NCBI RefSeq assembly: GCF_008312935.1 | Contig: NZ_VSZO01000005.1 | Location: 307,358-371,357 of the forward strand | Length of the DNA stretch: 64,000 bases | Source: Roseiconus lacunae | Lineage (GTDB): Bacteria; Planctomycetota; Planctomycetia; Pirellulales; Pirellulaceae | Direction of reading: 5' to 3' | Made by a program: the position numbers and the translations under genes | Part shown: positions 57,365-64,000 of the stretch, in pieces | Layout: each line of letters starts with the position of its first letter | How positions within the stretch are numbered: the first letter of the stretch is position 1 | The notes under the pieces: generated by a model | The model's database searches: none | What the model was told of the DNA's origin: nothing | What the model saw: only the letters and a program-made list of their open reading frames with translations

Positions 57365-57564
57365 CGGTCTCGCATGCCATTAAGGCTGGAAAGGAGTGGA
57401 AGCGAGGCGAATTGAATCGAGATCCAAACCGCTTCGCAAATAGTGTTTCGAACTCGAATTCATTGGAAAGCTTCTTTCCACGGACGGGAGGTACTTTTCC
57501 AGCGAAGGCTCGTTCACGCTGTCAGAAGCCCGAAAATGGACCACGCCAGCGATTCTGATCTAAT

Positions 57565-57581
57565 TGGCACACCGCGTGCCA
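57565..57581. promoter_or_regulatory. 17-base palindrome upstream of the amidoligase cluster
   Basis: TGGCACACCGCGTGCCA is a perfect 6 bp inverted repeat with a 5-base centre, 63 bases before the GTG of the C39-like gene. It is a plausible operator for a dimeric regulator. TGGCAC also resembles the -24 half of a sigma-54 promoter, but no matching TTGC lies at -12. Confidence 0.4.
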
Positions 57582-57644
57582 TTGTTCAAAACACGATCTG
57601 ATTTGATCGCGAGTTTTTGCGTTCCATACCACCTGGCCGATTAA

Positions 57645-58406
57645 GTGTCCGTTTCGATCCCGATTGAAATTTTTGCCCAGCCGAATGAGACGGCCTGTGG
57701 ACCGAGTTGTCTCGATGCAGTCTACCGCTACTGGGATATTCCCGTCATCGGTTTACACCCGTTGGATTCCGTCAAGCAGCTCGAATCAGGTGGAACCTTG
57801 GCGGTTCAGCTTGCCATCGATGCGCTCCAACGCGGCATGGCCACGACGATTACCACATTCAACTTGCAGCTTTTTGATCCGACGTGGTTTCGTGACCAAG
57901 AGGACTCGCACTTTGCGGACTTCTTGATTGACAAACTGGAGCGACAGTTCGCGCGCAAGGCAAACGACGGTTGTTACGATCTGCATCGCTTCGAATGTTC
58001 GACCGAAGCGTACATCGACTACCTCCGACTCGGGGGACGTGTTCAGATGCGACCGCTGAGCGAACGATTGATTGAAGCCCCTATCTCCAAAGGCTGGCCG
58101 ATCCTCTGTGGTTTGAGCGCCACGTATCTGTATCAAGAAGCCCGGGAACGCGAAGGTAGCGACTCTTCATGGCGATACAAAAGCGACGACGTCGGCGGCT
58201 ACCCGGCGGGCCACTTCGTGGTGCTTTGCGGATTTGACGCGACGACTGCCCAAGTGCAAATTGCGGATCCGCTGCACGATAACCCCCTGTCGGACTGTCA
58301 CTACTATCATGCGCCGTTCCGGCAACTTGCCGCCGCGATTTTGCTTGGGATCGTAACTTTTGATGCCAACTTGTTGGTGATTGTGCCGGAAGGGGATCGC
58401 TTGTGA
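57645..58406 (+). CDS. C39-like cysteine peptidase
   Basis: A 253-residue papain-fold protein with no signal peptide. It has Q12 (oxyanion hole), C18 in NETACGPSCLDAVYRYW, H190 in AGHFVVLCGFD and D208 in IADPLHDNP, the Gln-Cys-His-Asp set of the peptidase C39 family. The protein therefore appears catalytically competent. The start is GTG. Its stop overlaps the GTG of the ATP-grasp gene (GTGA), so the two proteins are made together. It could release, cyclise or transfer a peptide made by the adjacent ligases; the substrate is unknown. Confidence 0.82.
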   Translation: MSVSIPIEIFAQPNETACGPSCLDAVYRYWDIPVIGLHPLDSVKQLESGGTLAVQLAIDALQRGMATTITTFNLQLFDPTWFRDQEDSHFADFLIDKLERQFARKANDGCYDLHRFECSTEAYIDYLRLGGRVQMRPLSERLIEAPISKGWPILCGLSATYLYQEAREREGSDSSWRYKSDDVGGYPAGHFVVLCGFDATTAQVQIADPLHDNPLSDCHYYHAPFRQLAAAILLGIVTFDANLLVIVPEGDRL

Positions 58407-59887
58407 AAACGCTGATTGTACTGCAGCCAGAAGACGATTGGATTACCGAGTCTTGGTTGCGAGATCAAACGGAGACGCGTGTCGTTTCGCCTGGGGAGTA
58501 TTTGAGTGAATCAATCGAGGGGTTACCGCGTTCGATTCGAGTCTGCAATCTTTGTCGTTCCTATCGCTATCAATCGACAGGCTACTACGTTTCGTTGTTG
58601 GCCGAAGCTCGTGGGCACCGCGCGTATCCAGATGTCTTGACGATCGGCGACATTTCGCTTTCTCGAAGCGTCCGAATGGTACCGCCATCGCTCGAAGCCA
58701 TCATCGAAAAGGCGTTATCGCCGCTGACGTCAGATGAGTTTGTGTTGAGCGTCTATTTCGGTGAGAACTTGGCCAAGCGCTATCAGCGATTGGCACGAGC
58801 GATCCAGTCGCAATTCAACGCGCCCCTGATTCGATGCTGTTTCAAGCGGCGAAAGCGTTGGCGAATTCAAAGCGTATCGGCTATCTCAATCGCGGACGTT
58901 CCTGAAAACCACCGCGAGTTTGTTGCCGAGGTCGCACGTCAACATCTTGGGCGAGGTTCGGTCAGTCGTCCGAGTTACCGTCCGCCGCGGTATGACCTCG
59001 CCATCTTGCAAAATCCCGATGAAGGTGACCTGGCTCCCTCCTGTCCGAAAGCACTGCGTCAGTTCGTCAAAGTGGCTGAAGATGAAAGTGTGCGAGCGGA
59101 GTTGATCACCGCCGCTGACGCAGGACGCCTGTTCGAGTTTGATGCGTTGCTGATTCGAGAGACAACATCGGTCAATCATCACACCTATCGGATGGCTCGG
59201 CGTGCCGAGGCCGCGGGTATGGTCGTGATCGATGACCCGACGTCGATTCTTAGATGTAGTAACAAAGTCTATTTAGCAGAATTGTTGTCGCGGGCGAAAA
59301 TCCCAGCGCCGCCGACGATGATATTGCAGCGTGGTGACGAGCAATTCGAGCGGCAGCTTCCTGAGTTGCCCTGTGTGATCAAGCGACCCGACAGTGCGTT
59401 TTCCCAAGGCGTCGCGAAAGCGGAAAATGAGTCACAACTGCGTCTTCTCTTGGAGAACTACTTCGAAGACTCGGAGTTGTTGATTGCTCAGCCATTTCTG
59501 CCGACAGACTTCGATTGGCGGATCGGACTGATCGATGGCGAACCACTGTTCGCATGTAAGTACCACATGGCCCGCGGTCACTGGCAAATCGCAAAACATT
59601 CGGCAGATTCCAAAACGCCTCGGTTCGGAAAATGTGAAACCATGCCGGTTGAATCTGCTCCGAAAAAATGTGTCGCGCTGGCAAAGAAGGCGTCGGAGTT
59701 AATCGGCCGTGGCTTCTATGGTGTCGATATCAAACAGAGCGGTGACCAGTTCTATGTGATCGAAGTCAACGACAATCCTAACCTCGATGCCGGAGTCGAA
59801 GACAAGGTGTTAGGCCGGGAAGTCTATCGCCGGATCATTCGCACATTGATCCGGCGAATCGAGAACTCAAGGCGGCTTGAGCCCTAG
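58403..59887 (+). CDS. RimK-like ATP-grasp ligase with RLAN-type N-terminal domain
   Basis: A 494-residue carboxylate-amine ligase. The N-terminal ~195 residues (MKTLIVLQPEDDWITES, RVCNLCRSYRYQSTGYYVSLLAEARGHRAYPDV in parts) match the RLAN domain that precedes RimK-type ATP-grasps. The second half is the ATP-grasp: KVYLAELLSRAKIPAPPTMIL, CVIKRPDSAFSQGV, FDWRIGLIDGEPLFACKY, and the metal-binding IEVNDNPNLDAGVED. RimK-like enzymes add amino acids, often glutamate, to peptides or proteins. The start GTG overlaps the C39 gene stop. The acceptor and amino acid are unknown. Confidence 0.88.
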   Translation: MKTLIVLQPEDDWITESWLRDQTETRVVSPGEYLSESIEGLPRSIRVCNLCRSYRYQSTGYYVSLLAEARGHRAYPDVLTIGDISLSRSVRMVPPSLEAIIEKALSPLTSDEFVLSVYFGENLAKRYQRLARAIQSQFNAPLIRCCFKRRKRWRIQSVSAISIADVPENHREFVAEVARQHLGRGSVSRPSYRPPRYDLAILQNPDEGDLAPSCPKALRQFVKVAEDESVRAELITAADAGRLFEFDALLIRETTSVNHHTYRMARRAEAAGMVVIDDPTSILRCSNKVYLAELLSRAKIPAPPTMILQRGDEQFERQLPELPCVIKRPDSAFSQGVAKAENESQLRLLLENYFEDSELLIAQPFLPTDFDWRIGLIDGEPLFACKYHMARGHWQIAKHSADSKTPRFGKCETMPVESAPKKCVALAKKASELIGRGFYGVDIKQSGDQFYVIEVNDNPNLDAGVEDKVLGREVYRRIIRTLIRRIENSRRLEP

Positions 59888-59980
59888 CCCGGACGCGGTC
59901 ACCACCGAAATCAACAATCTCGTTAATGCCATCCGCCCCCACACCTTCCGAATCAATACTTTTTCTCAACGTCATCACTG

Positions 59981-61237
59981 ATGCCACGATCGCTTTTTGA
60001 AGCCTATGGAATCGAGCTGGAGTACATGCTTGTTGACCCGACAACACTAGCGGTACGTTCGGTCGCCGACTGTTTCTTATCACAACTTTCTGCGAACGTC
60101 GGGGCACCCCTGAGCGACGTGACGTGTCGTGATCTAACGTGGTCGAACGAGTTGGCAAGACACGTCATCGAGCTAAAGGTATCCGAGCCAACGGCGGATC
60201 TCGTTGGACTTGCCGAACGATTTCAAAATGCGATTGTTGACGCACAGGCGAGCCTTCAAAGTTGCGGCGCGGCGCTGCTACCAACGGCAATGCACCCGAC
60301 AATGAAACCGCAAGACGAAGTTCAGCTTTGGCCTCATGAAGGTGTTGACGTCTATCAACAGTTCGACGCCGTGTTCGACTGTCGGTCACATGGTTGGGGC
60401 AACGTGCAAAGCGTTCATCTGAATTTGCCTTTCCAAGGCGACCGGGAGTTCGCCGCTCTGCACGCAGCGATTCGGCTGTTGTTGCCGGTCCTACCCGGGT
60501 TGGCGGCCAGTTCTCCGGTCGCCGACGGCACGGAGTCTCGGAGCGCCTCGACTCGCTTGGTCTATTACGTTACGCACTGTGATGTTGTCCCTTGTTTGAT
60601 CGGCGATGTGATTCCGGATCCGATGACCACCCAAGAGGAATACAACCATCGTGTCTTTGAACCGATCGCCCGCGAATCTCAGCGACGAAACTGGCAGGAC
60701 TGGATGAAACCGGAGTTTCTCAATGCGCGAGGGGCGATCGCCCGTTTCGACCGCGGATCGATCGAGATCCGCTTGATGGACGTCCAGGAGCACCCACGTG
60801 CTGACGTAGCGATCTGTGCTGCCGTCATCGCGGTGTTACGTCGCTTGGTCGATCAGCGATGGCGATCGGTCTCCGAGCAGAACAGCCTCGACACACGATC
60901 ACTGCGTCTGCTACTCGATCAAAGCATCCTGGACGGCGAAGACGCGATCATCCGGTGGCCCGAATACCTCGCCTGTTTCGGAATCGAGGACTCGGCAGTA
61001 ACGATGTCAGAATTCTGGAATCGACTGTTGGCCGACGCAAAAAGCGAAGACCACGCTCTCGAACGTTTGTATGACCCGTTGGACGTCATCCTACGCGAAG
61101 GCACGTTATCAAAGCGGATCCGCCGATCATTGCATGCCAGTCAAGTCGATTCGGTTAGCTTGGCCAATCGGATAGATTGGGTGTATCGGCGACTGGCACA
61201 TTGTCTTCAGTCCGGTCACTCGTTTCTCGTTCCTTGA
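59981..61237 (+). CDS. GCS2-type carboxylate-amine ligase (glutamate-cysteine ligase-like)
   Basis: A 418-residue enzyme of the glutamine synthetase-like fold, glutamate-cysteine ligase family 2. The N-terminus [18 protein letters not shown] carries the Mg-binding E-x-[36 protein letters not shown] in parts is the substrate region, and [13 protein letters not shown] resembles the conserved catalytic Arg segment. True gamma-glutamylcysteine synthesis is possible. The location beside a second ligase (ATP-grasp) suggests a distinct amide or peptide product. It starts 93 bases after the ATP-grasp stop. Confidence 0.82.
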   Translation: MPRSLFEAYGIELEYMLVDPTTLAVRSVADCFLSQLSANVGAPLSDVTCRDLTWSNELARHVIELKVSEPTADLVGLAERFQNAIVDAQASLQSCGAALLPTAMHPTMKPQDEVQLWPHEGVDVYQQFDAVFDCRSHGWGNVQSVHLNLPFQGDREFAALHAAIRLLLPVLPGLAASSPVADGTESRSASTRLVYYVTHCDVVPCLIGDVIPDPMTTQEEYNHRVFEPIARESQRRNWQDWMKPEFLNARGAIARFDRGSIEIRLMDVQEHPRADVAICAAVIAVLRRLVDQRWRSVSEQNSLDTRSLRLLLDQSILDGEDAIIRWPEYLACFGIEDSAVTMSEFWNRLLADAKSEDHALERLYDPLDVILREGTLSKRIRRSLHASQVDSVSLANRIDWVYRRLAHCLQSGHSFLVP

Positions 61238-61287
61238 TCCCTTCCTACGCTGCCTCGCCCGGCTTCTTTTCTTCGAACAACCTATCC

Positions 61288-62838
61288 ATGAATCAAACGA
61301 TCGATTTAAACGAATACGAAACGCAGCTCGTCGTCCGGCCGATGAAAATTGACGACTTTGAAAGGCTCGTCGAAATGCAACGCAAGTGTTTTCCGGCCAT
61401 GCAGCCGTGGGGACGTGATCAGATCGAAAGCCAATTGGAGCGGTTTCCTGAAGGCCAAGTGGTGGTCGAAATTGACGGCGTGGTCGTCGCTTCCTCGTCC
61501 AGCTTGCGGCTCAATTATGACGATCACCAAGAATGGCATGATTGGAAGAAGTCAGCCGATGGAGGGTATATTCGCAACCATCAGCCCGACGGTGATGTGC
61601 TCTATGGGATCGAAATCATGGTCGATCCGGACTACCGAGGGATGCGATTGTCACGCCGTTTGTACGACGCCCGCAAAGAATACTGCGTCGTCCATAACAT
61701 TCGCCGCATGATCGTCGGCGGACGCCTGCCGGGGTACCACAAACATGCCGACGCGATGAAAGCGAGTGAGTACGTGGATCGGGTGATGAATAAAGCGATT
61801 TATGATCCTGTGCTGACCGCACAAATCGCCAACGGGTTTTCTCTGCAAGGCTTGATCCCGAACTACCTGCCATCGGATGTCGAAAGCTGTGGCTATGCGA
61901 CCTATTTGGAATGGCGAAATCTAGATTTTATGCCTAAGTCCAAACGGACCCTGCGGCGTATCGTTGACTCCGTGCGTATCGGAGCAGTGCAGTACGAGAT
62001 GCGCGCGATCGATGACTTCGACGACCTGGCCAAACAAGTGAAGTACTTTGTCGATGTCGCCGGCGACTACAAGTGCGACTTTGTGCTTTTTCCAGAGTTG
62101 TTCTCAGTCCAACTCTTGTCAACGTTGCCCAACATGCGACCCGGCGAGGGGGCACGTCGCTTGGCCGAGTTCACGCCCCAGCTGCTCGAATTGCTCGCCG
62201 AACTTGCGGTCGCGTATGACGTAAACTTGATCGGCGGATCACATCTGGTGGTCGAGAACGAGCGTCTGTTCAATGTCGCGTATCTCTGCCATCGAGACGG
62301 CCGGATCGACAAGCAATACAAGCTGCATATTACGCCCGCCGAGCGTCGTTGGTGGGGCGTGGAGCCAGGCGATCGATTGGACGTCTTTGATACCGATTGC
62401 GGAAAAATCTCGATCCAAATTTGTTATGACGTCGAATTTCCCGAACTCAGTCGACTCGCCGTTCAGCAGGGGGCCAATCTGATTTTCGTGCCGTTCAACA
62501 CCGACACGCGAAACGGGTACCTTCGGGTTCGCCACTGCGCGGCGGCGCGGTGTATTGAAAACGAAGTTTACGTGGCGATCGCCGGATGCACGGGCAATCT
62601 ACCATTCGTCGAAAATGCTGACATCCACTATGCCCAATCATCCATTCTGACCCCTTGCGACGTCACGTTCGCTCGTGATGGAATCGGCGCCCAGGCGAAC
62701 GAGAACATTGAATCGGTGGTGATTCACGACGTCGACTTGGAATTGTTGCGGCGGCACCGAGTCAGCGGATCGGTGCGAAACTGGAATGATCGTCGAACGG
62801 ATCTTTACGAAGTCATTGAAAAACAGCCGCGCGGATAA
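61288..62838 (+). CDS. GNAT acetyltransferase-nitrilase fusion (YhcX-like)
   Basis: A 516-residue two-domain protein. Residues 12 to about 215 are a GNAT N-acyltransferase ([45 protein letters not shown] in parts, with the acetyl-CoA loop RGMRLS). Residues of about 225-516 are a carbon-nitrogen hydrolase with the Glu-Lys-Cys triad E270 (LFPELFS), K345 (DKQYKLHI) and C379 ([13 protein letters not shown]). The same domain order occurs in Bacillus YhcX. The frame begins at 61177 within the preceding gene, but ATG 61288 gives the proper N-terminus. Acylation and amide hydrolysis on one chain fits tailoring of an amide product. Confidence 0.9.
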   Translation: MNQTIDLNEYETQLVVRPMKIDDFERLVEMQRKCFPAMQPWGRDQIESQLERFPEGQVVVEIDGVVVASSSSLRLNYDDHQEWHDWKKSADGGYIRNHQPDGDVLYGIEIMVDPDYRGMRLSRRLYDARKEYCVVHNIRRMIVGGRLPGYHKHADAMKASEYVDRVMNKAIYDPVLTAQIANGFSLQGLIPNYLPSDVESCGYATYLEWRNLDFMPKSKRTLRRIVDSVRIGAVQYEMRAIDDFDDLAKQVKYFVDVAGDYKCDFVLFPELFSVQLLSTLPNMRPGEGARRLAEFTPQLLELLAELAVAYDVNLIGGSHLVVENERLFNVAYLCHRDGRIDKQYKLHITPAERRWWGVEPGDRLDVFDTDCGKISIQICYDVEFPELSRLAVQQGANLIFVPFNTDTRNGYLRVRHCAAARCIENEVYVAIAGCTGNLPFVENADIHYAQSSILTPCDVTFARDGIGAQANENIESVVIHDVDLELLRRHRVSGSVRNWNDRRTDLYEVIEKQPRG

Positions 62839-62895
62839 ACTAATGCTCTGGTGCTCCGTCGAGACCAACGGCTTGCCGCCGGTATGTTGGTCCTG

Positions 62896-62923
62896 GAGCT
62901 TGAATCGCTGAGCTTGAATCGCT
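62896..62923. repeat. 14-base tandem duplication
   Basis: GAGCTTGAATCGCT occurs twice in direct succession without mismatch, between the GNAT-nitrilase and ArsR genes. Probable replication slippage. Confidence 0.85.
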
Positions 62924-63084
62924 AGGCGGTGCCAATTGCGAGGGTTCAGCAAGCAGCGGCCTGCAGTAATCGTGTGCTTCAAATCCGTTTGCTTTGCAGG
63001 TAATGTTGTTGTCAAGCCGGGCGCTTGCCGGCTGCACAGACGCTGCTTTGCACATGAGGACCACTCGGGGACGAGGAACAAGAC

Positions 63085-63399
63085 ATGGACCGCGATTTGC
63101 GTGAAGACGAGCGATGTGCGGCTTACCTCAAGGCAGTCGCCGACCCATTGCGTCTGCGAGTGCTGAGGGCGCTGCAGGTAGGCCCGCTCAGCGTTTCCGA
63201 TCTCGCCGAATTGCTCGAGCAGGAAGTCGGCACGGTGTCACATCACCTGCGGGTGCTTTACCACGCCAAGATCGTGCGAACGCGGCGAGAAGGTAAATTT
63301 ATCTATTACTCGCTCAGCGAAGAGATCTTGCGATCGGACGATCAATCCAGGGAATCCGTGTTCGATTTCGGTTGCTGCCGACTGGATGTCAGCGAATGA
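63085..63399 (+). CDS. ArsR-family transcription regulator
   Basis: A 104-residue winged-helix repressor. ADPLRLRVLRALQVGPLSVSDLAELLEQEVGTVSHHLRVLYHAKIVRTRREGKFIYYSL in parts is the ArsR fold, with recognition helix TVSHHLRVL. The classic ELCVCDL arsenic-binding motif is absent. Cysteines remain at DERCAAY near the N-terminus and in DFGCCRLDV near the C-terminus, which might bind metal. GAGGA precedes the ATG by eight bases. It lies 246 bases after the GNAT-nitrilase gene and could regulate the amidoligase cluster or a gene beyond the window. Confidence 0.9.
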   Translation: MDRDLREDERCAAYLKAVADPLRLRVLRALQVGPLSVSDLAELLEQEVGTVSHHLRVLYHAKIVRTRREGKFIYYSLSEEILRSDDQSRESVFDFGCCRLDVSE

Positions 63400-63756
63400 A
63401 TTTCCGCTAGAACGCCACGAAGCGGCGAAACTGCTCACCCCATTAGCCGTCGGGCGTTTTTCCGTCGGTGATGACGTCAGTCGCATTTGTTCACTGACGA
63501 TTCGCACCGTGCACTCGGACTAAAGCCGAATACCGAGTTCCTTGTCACGTAGCATCGGCTATTGGTTTGGGTTTTCCTTCGCGCATCGAGGACACTTAGG
63601 CGTGCAGCTCCGTTCGGGTCGGCCTGCGCAGCGGTTTGCGTCTTCGCTTTCATTGACCCAGACAGCGTTTTAGCGTCTGCCTGGGTAATTTGCGCAAGAT
63701 GGGTGCGAGGATTGTGTGTGCCGAAGAAACAATTCTGATAAAACTTTCCCGGAGGC

Positions 63757-63793
63757 GTTGACGACAAACATCGCGGCCTCTATCTTCCCCGCC
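63757..63793. repeat. Direct repeat, copy 1
   Basis: GTTGACGACAAAC through CTATCTTCCCCGCC matches 63948-63984 at 30 of 37 positions. Similarity extends weakly upstream to an ACAATTCTGA/ACAATTTTGA pair in the two copies. Confidence 0.65.
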
Positions 63794-63947
63794 CCCGACC
63801 AAGGGAACGCCCGATCGCGTGAGCTTCCGCAAAGGAGCAGTGTCTCGGAGCAGACCTTGTGAAGGCCCACAAACAGTGGGAGAGTTGGCCGTTCGCGGGC
63901 GACTGTGAGAGCTTCAAAAAACAATTTTGAAATTCTCGCGAAGACAG

Positions 63948-63984
63948 GTTGACGGCGACACTCGCCGCCCCTATCTTCCCCGCC
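63948..63984. repeat. Direct repeat, copy 2
   Basis: GTTGACGGCGACAC through CTATCTTCCCCGCC; the perfect 14-base shared end is CTATCTTCCCCGCC. About 190 bases from copy 1. Both may be copies of an intergenic element that continues past the window. Confidence 0.65.
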
Positions 63985-64000
63985 TCACTGATCGGCAACC

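Larger units (their letters stand above)
56823..57644. other. 822-base intergenic region
   Basis: The largest gap in the window. It contains a two-armed GCC-GGC repeat (56860-56917), another short hairpin of the same type (57080-57099), a candidate small gene on the minus strand (57194-57364) and a 17-base palindrome (57565-57581) ahead of the C39-like gene. Remaining open frames are not convincing. Confidence 0.5.
63400..64000. other. 601-base terminal region, no clear gene
   Basis: A 45-codon frame starting at ATG 63386 (MSANEFPLERHEAAK) overlaps the ArsR gene end by 14 bases and might encode a small protein, but support is weak. The rest has no convincing coding frame. Two imperfect direct repeats (63757 and 63948) occupy the last 250 bases. 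Confidence 0.4.

Overview
The window looks like a stretch of a planctomycete chromosome, most like the Rhodopirellula/Pirellulaceae group. The signs are a Cys-type sulfatase divergent from a PEP-CTERM exported protein, a 1407-residue protein of no recognised family, a small protein with an H1-like lysine-rich tail, an animal-type UDP-glucose dehydrogenase, several two-component systems, moderately high GC, many isolated genes, and intergenic hairpin repeats. No rRNA, tRNA, CRISPR array, insertion sequence or phage gene was seen. The assignment is inference from gene content.

Positions 93-18155 hold a surface-polysaccharide cluster, all on the plus strand. It encodes nucleotide-sugar enzymes (UDP-glucose dehydrogenase, GDP-fucose synthase, GDP-mannose dehydratase, a WbpE-type aminotransferase, a WbpB-WbpD-type fusion and a WbpI/WecB-type epimerase), a Wzx-like flippase, two O-antigen polymerase/ligase-type membrane proteins (one with a TPR tail), an O-acyltransferase and three glycosyltransferases. 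The later genes overlap or nearly overlap. A clear intrinsic terminator at 18207-18244 closes the cluster. The products predict a polymer containing fucose and probably a 2,3-diamino-uronic acid.

Positions 18273-28632 are mixed: a secreted Asp-box protein, a membrane CheA-like kinase with a separate Cache-type sensor protein, two small hypotheticals, the sulfatase/PEP-CTERM divergent pair, a TPR-methyltransferase and SurE. Positions 29013-47613 carry housekeeping and regulatory genes: guaA, ettA, the lysine-rich protein, the giant protein, rhaB, a 5-formyl-THF cyclo-ligase, a FabH-like ketosynthase, AlgH/YqgE, a PPP phosphatase, a PhoR/PhoB-like pair, two coupled bacterial PH-domain membrane proteins and a DJ-1/PfpI protein. 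Positions 47952-53093 (minus strand) carry a DEAD-box helicase and an overlapping NtrC/NtrB-like pair. MgtE follows at 54319.

Positions 55791-62838 are the most unusual part. They encode an M42/M20-like metallopeptidase, a C39-like cysteine peptidase, an ATP-grasp ligase with an RLAN-type N-terminus, a GCS2-type amidoligase and a GNAT-nitrilase fusion, followed by an ArsR regulator. Two amide-bond-forming enzymes, an acyltransferase, an amide hydrolase and two peptidases side by side suggest a pathway that builds, trims or attaches a small peptide or amide. Its product cannot be told from sequence.

Intergenic DNA carries a recurring GCC-GGC hairpin repeat (six or more sites), a second ~50 bp repeat (two sites) and a 105 bp MITE-like element with perfect 10 bp terminal inverted repeats.
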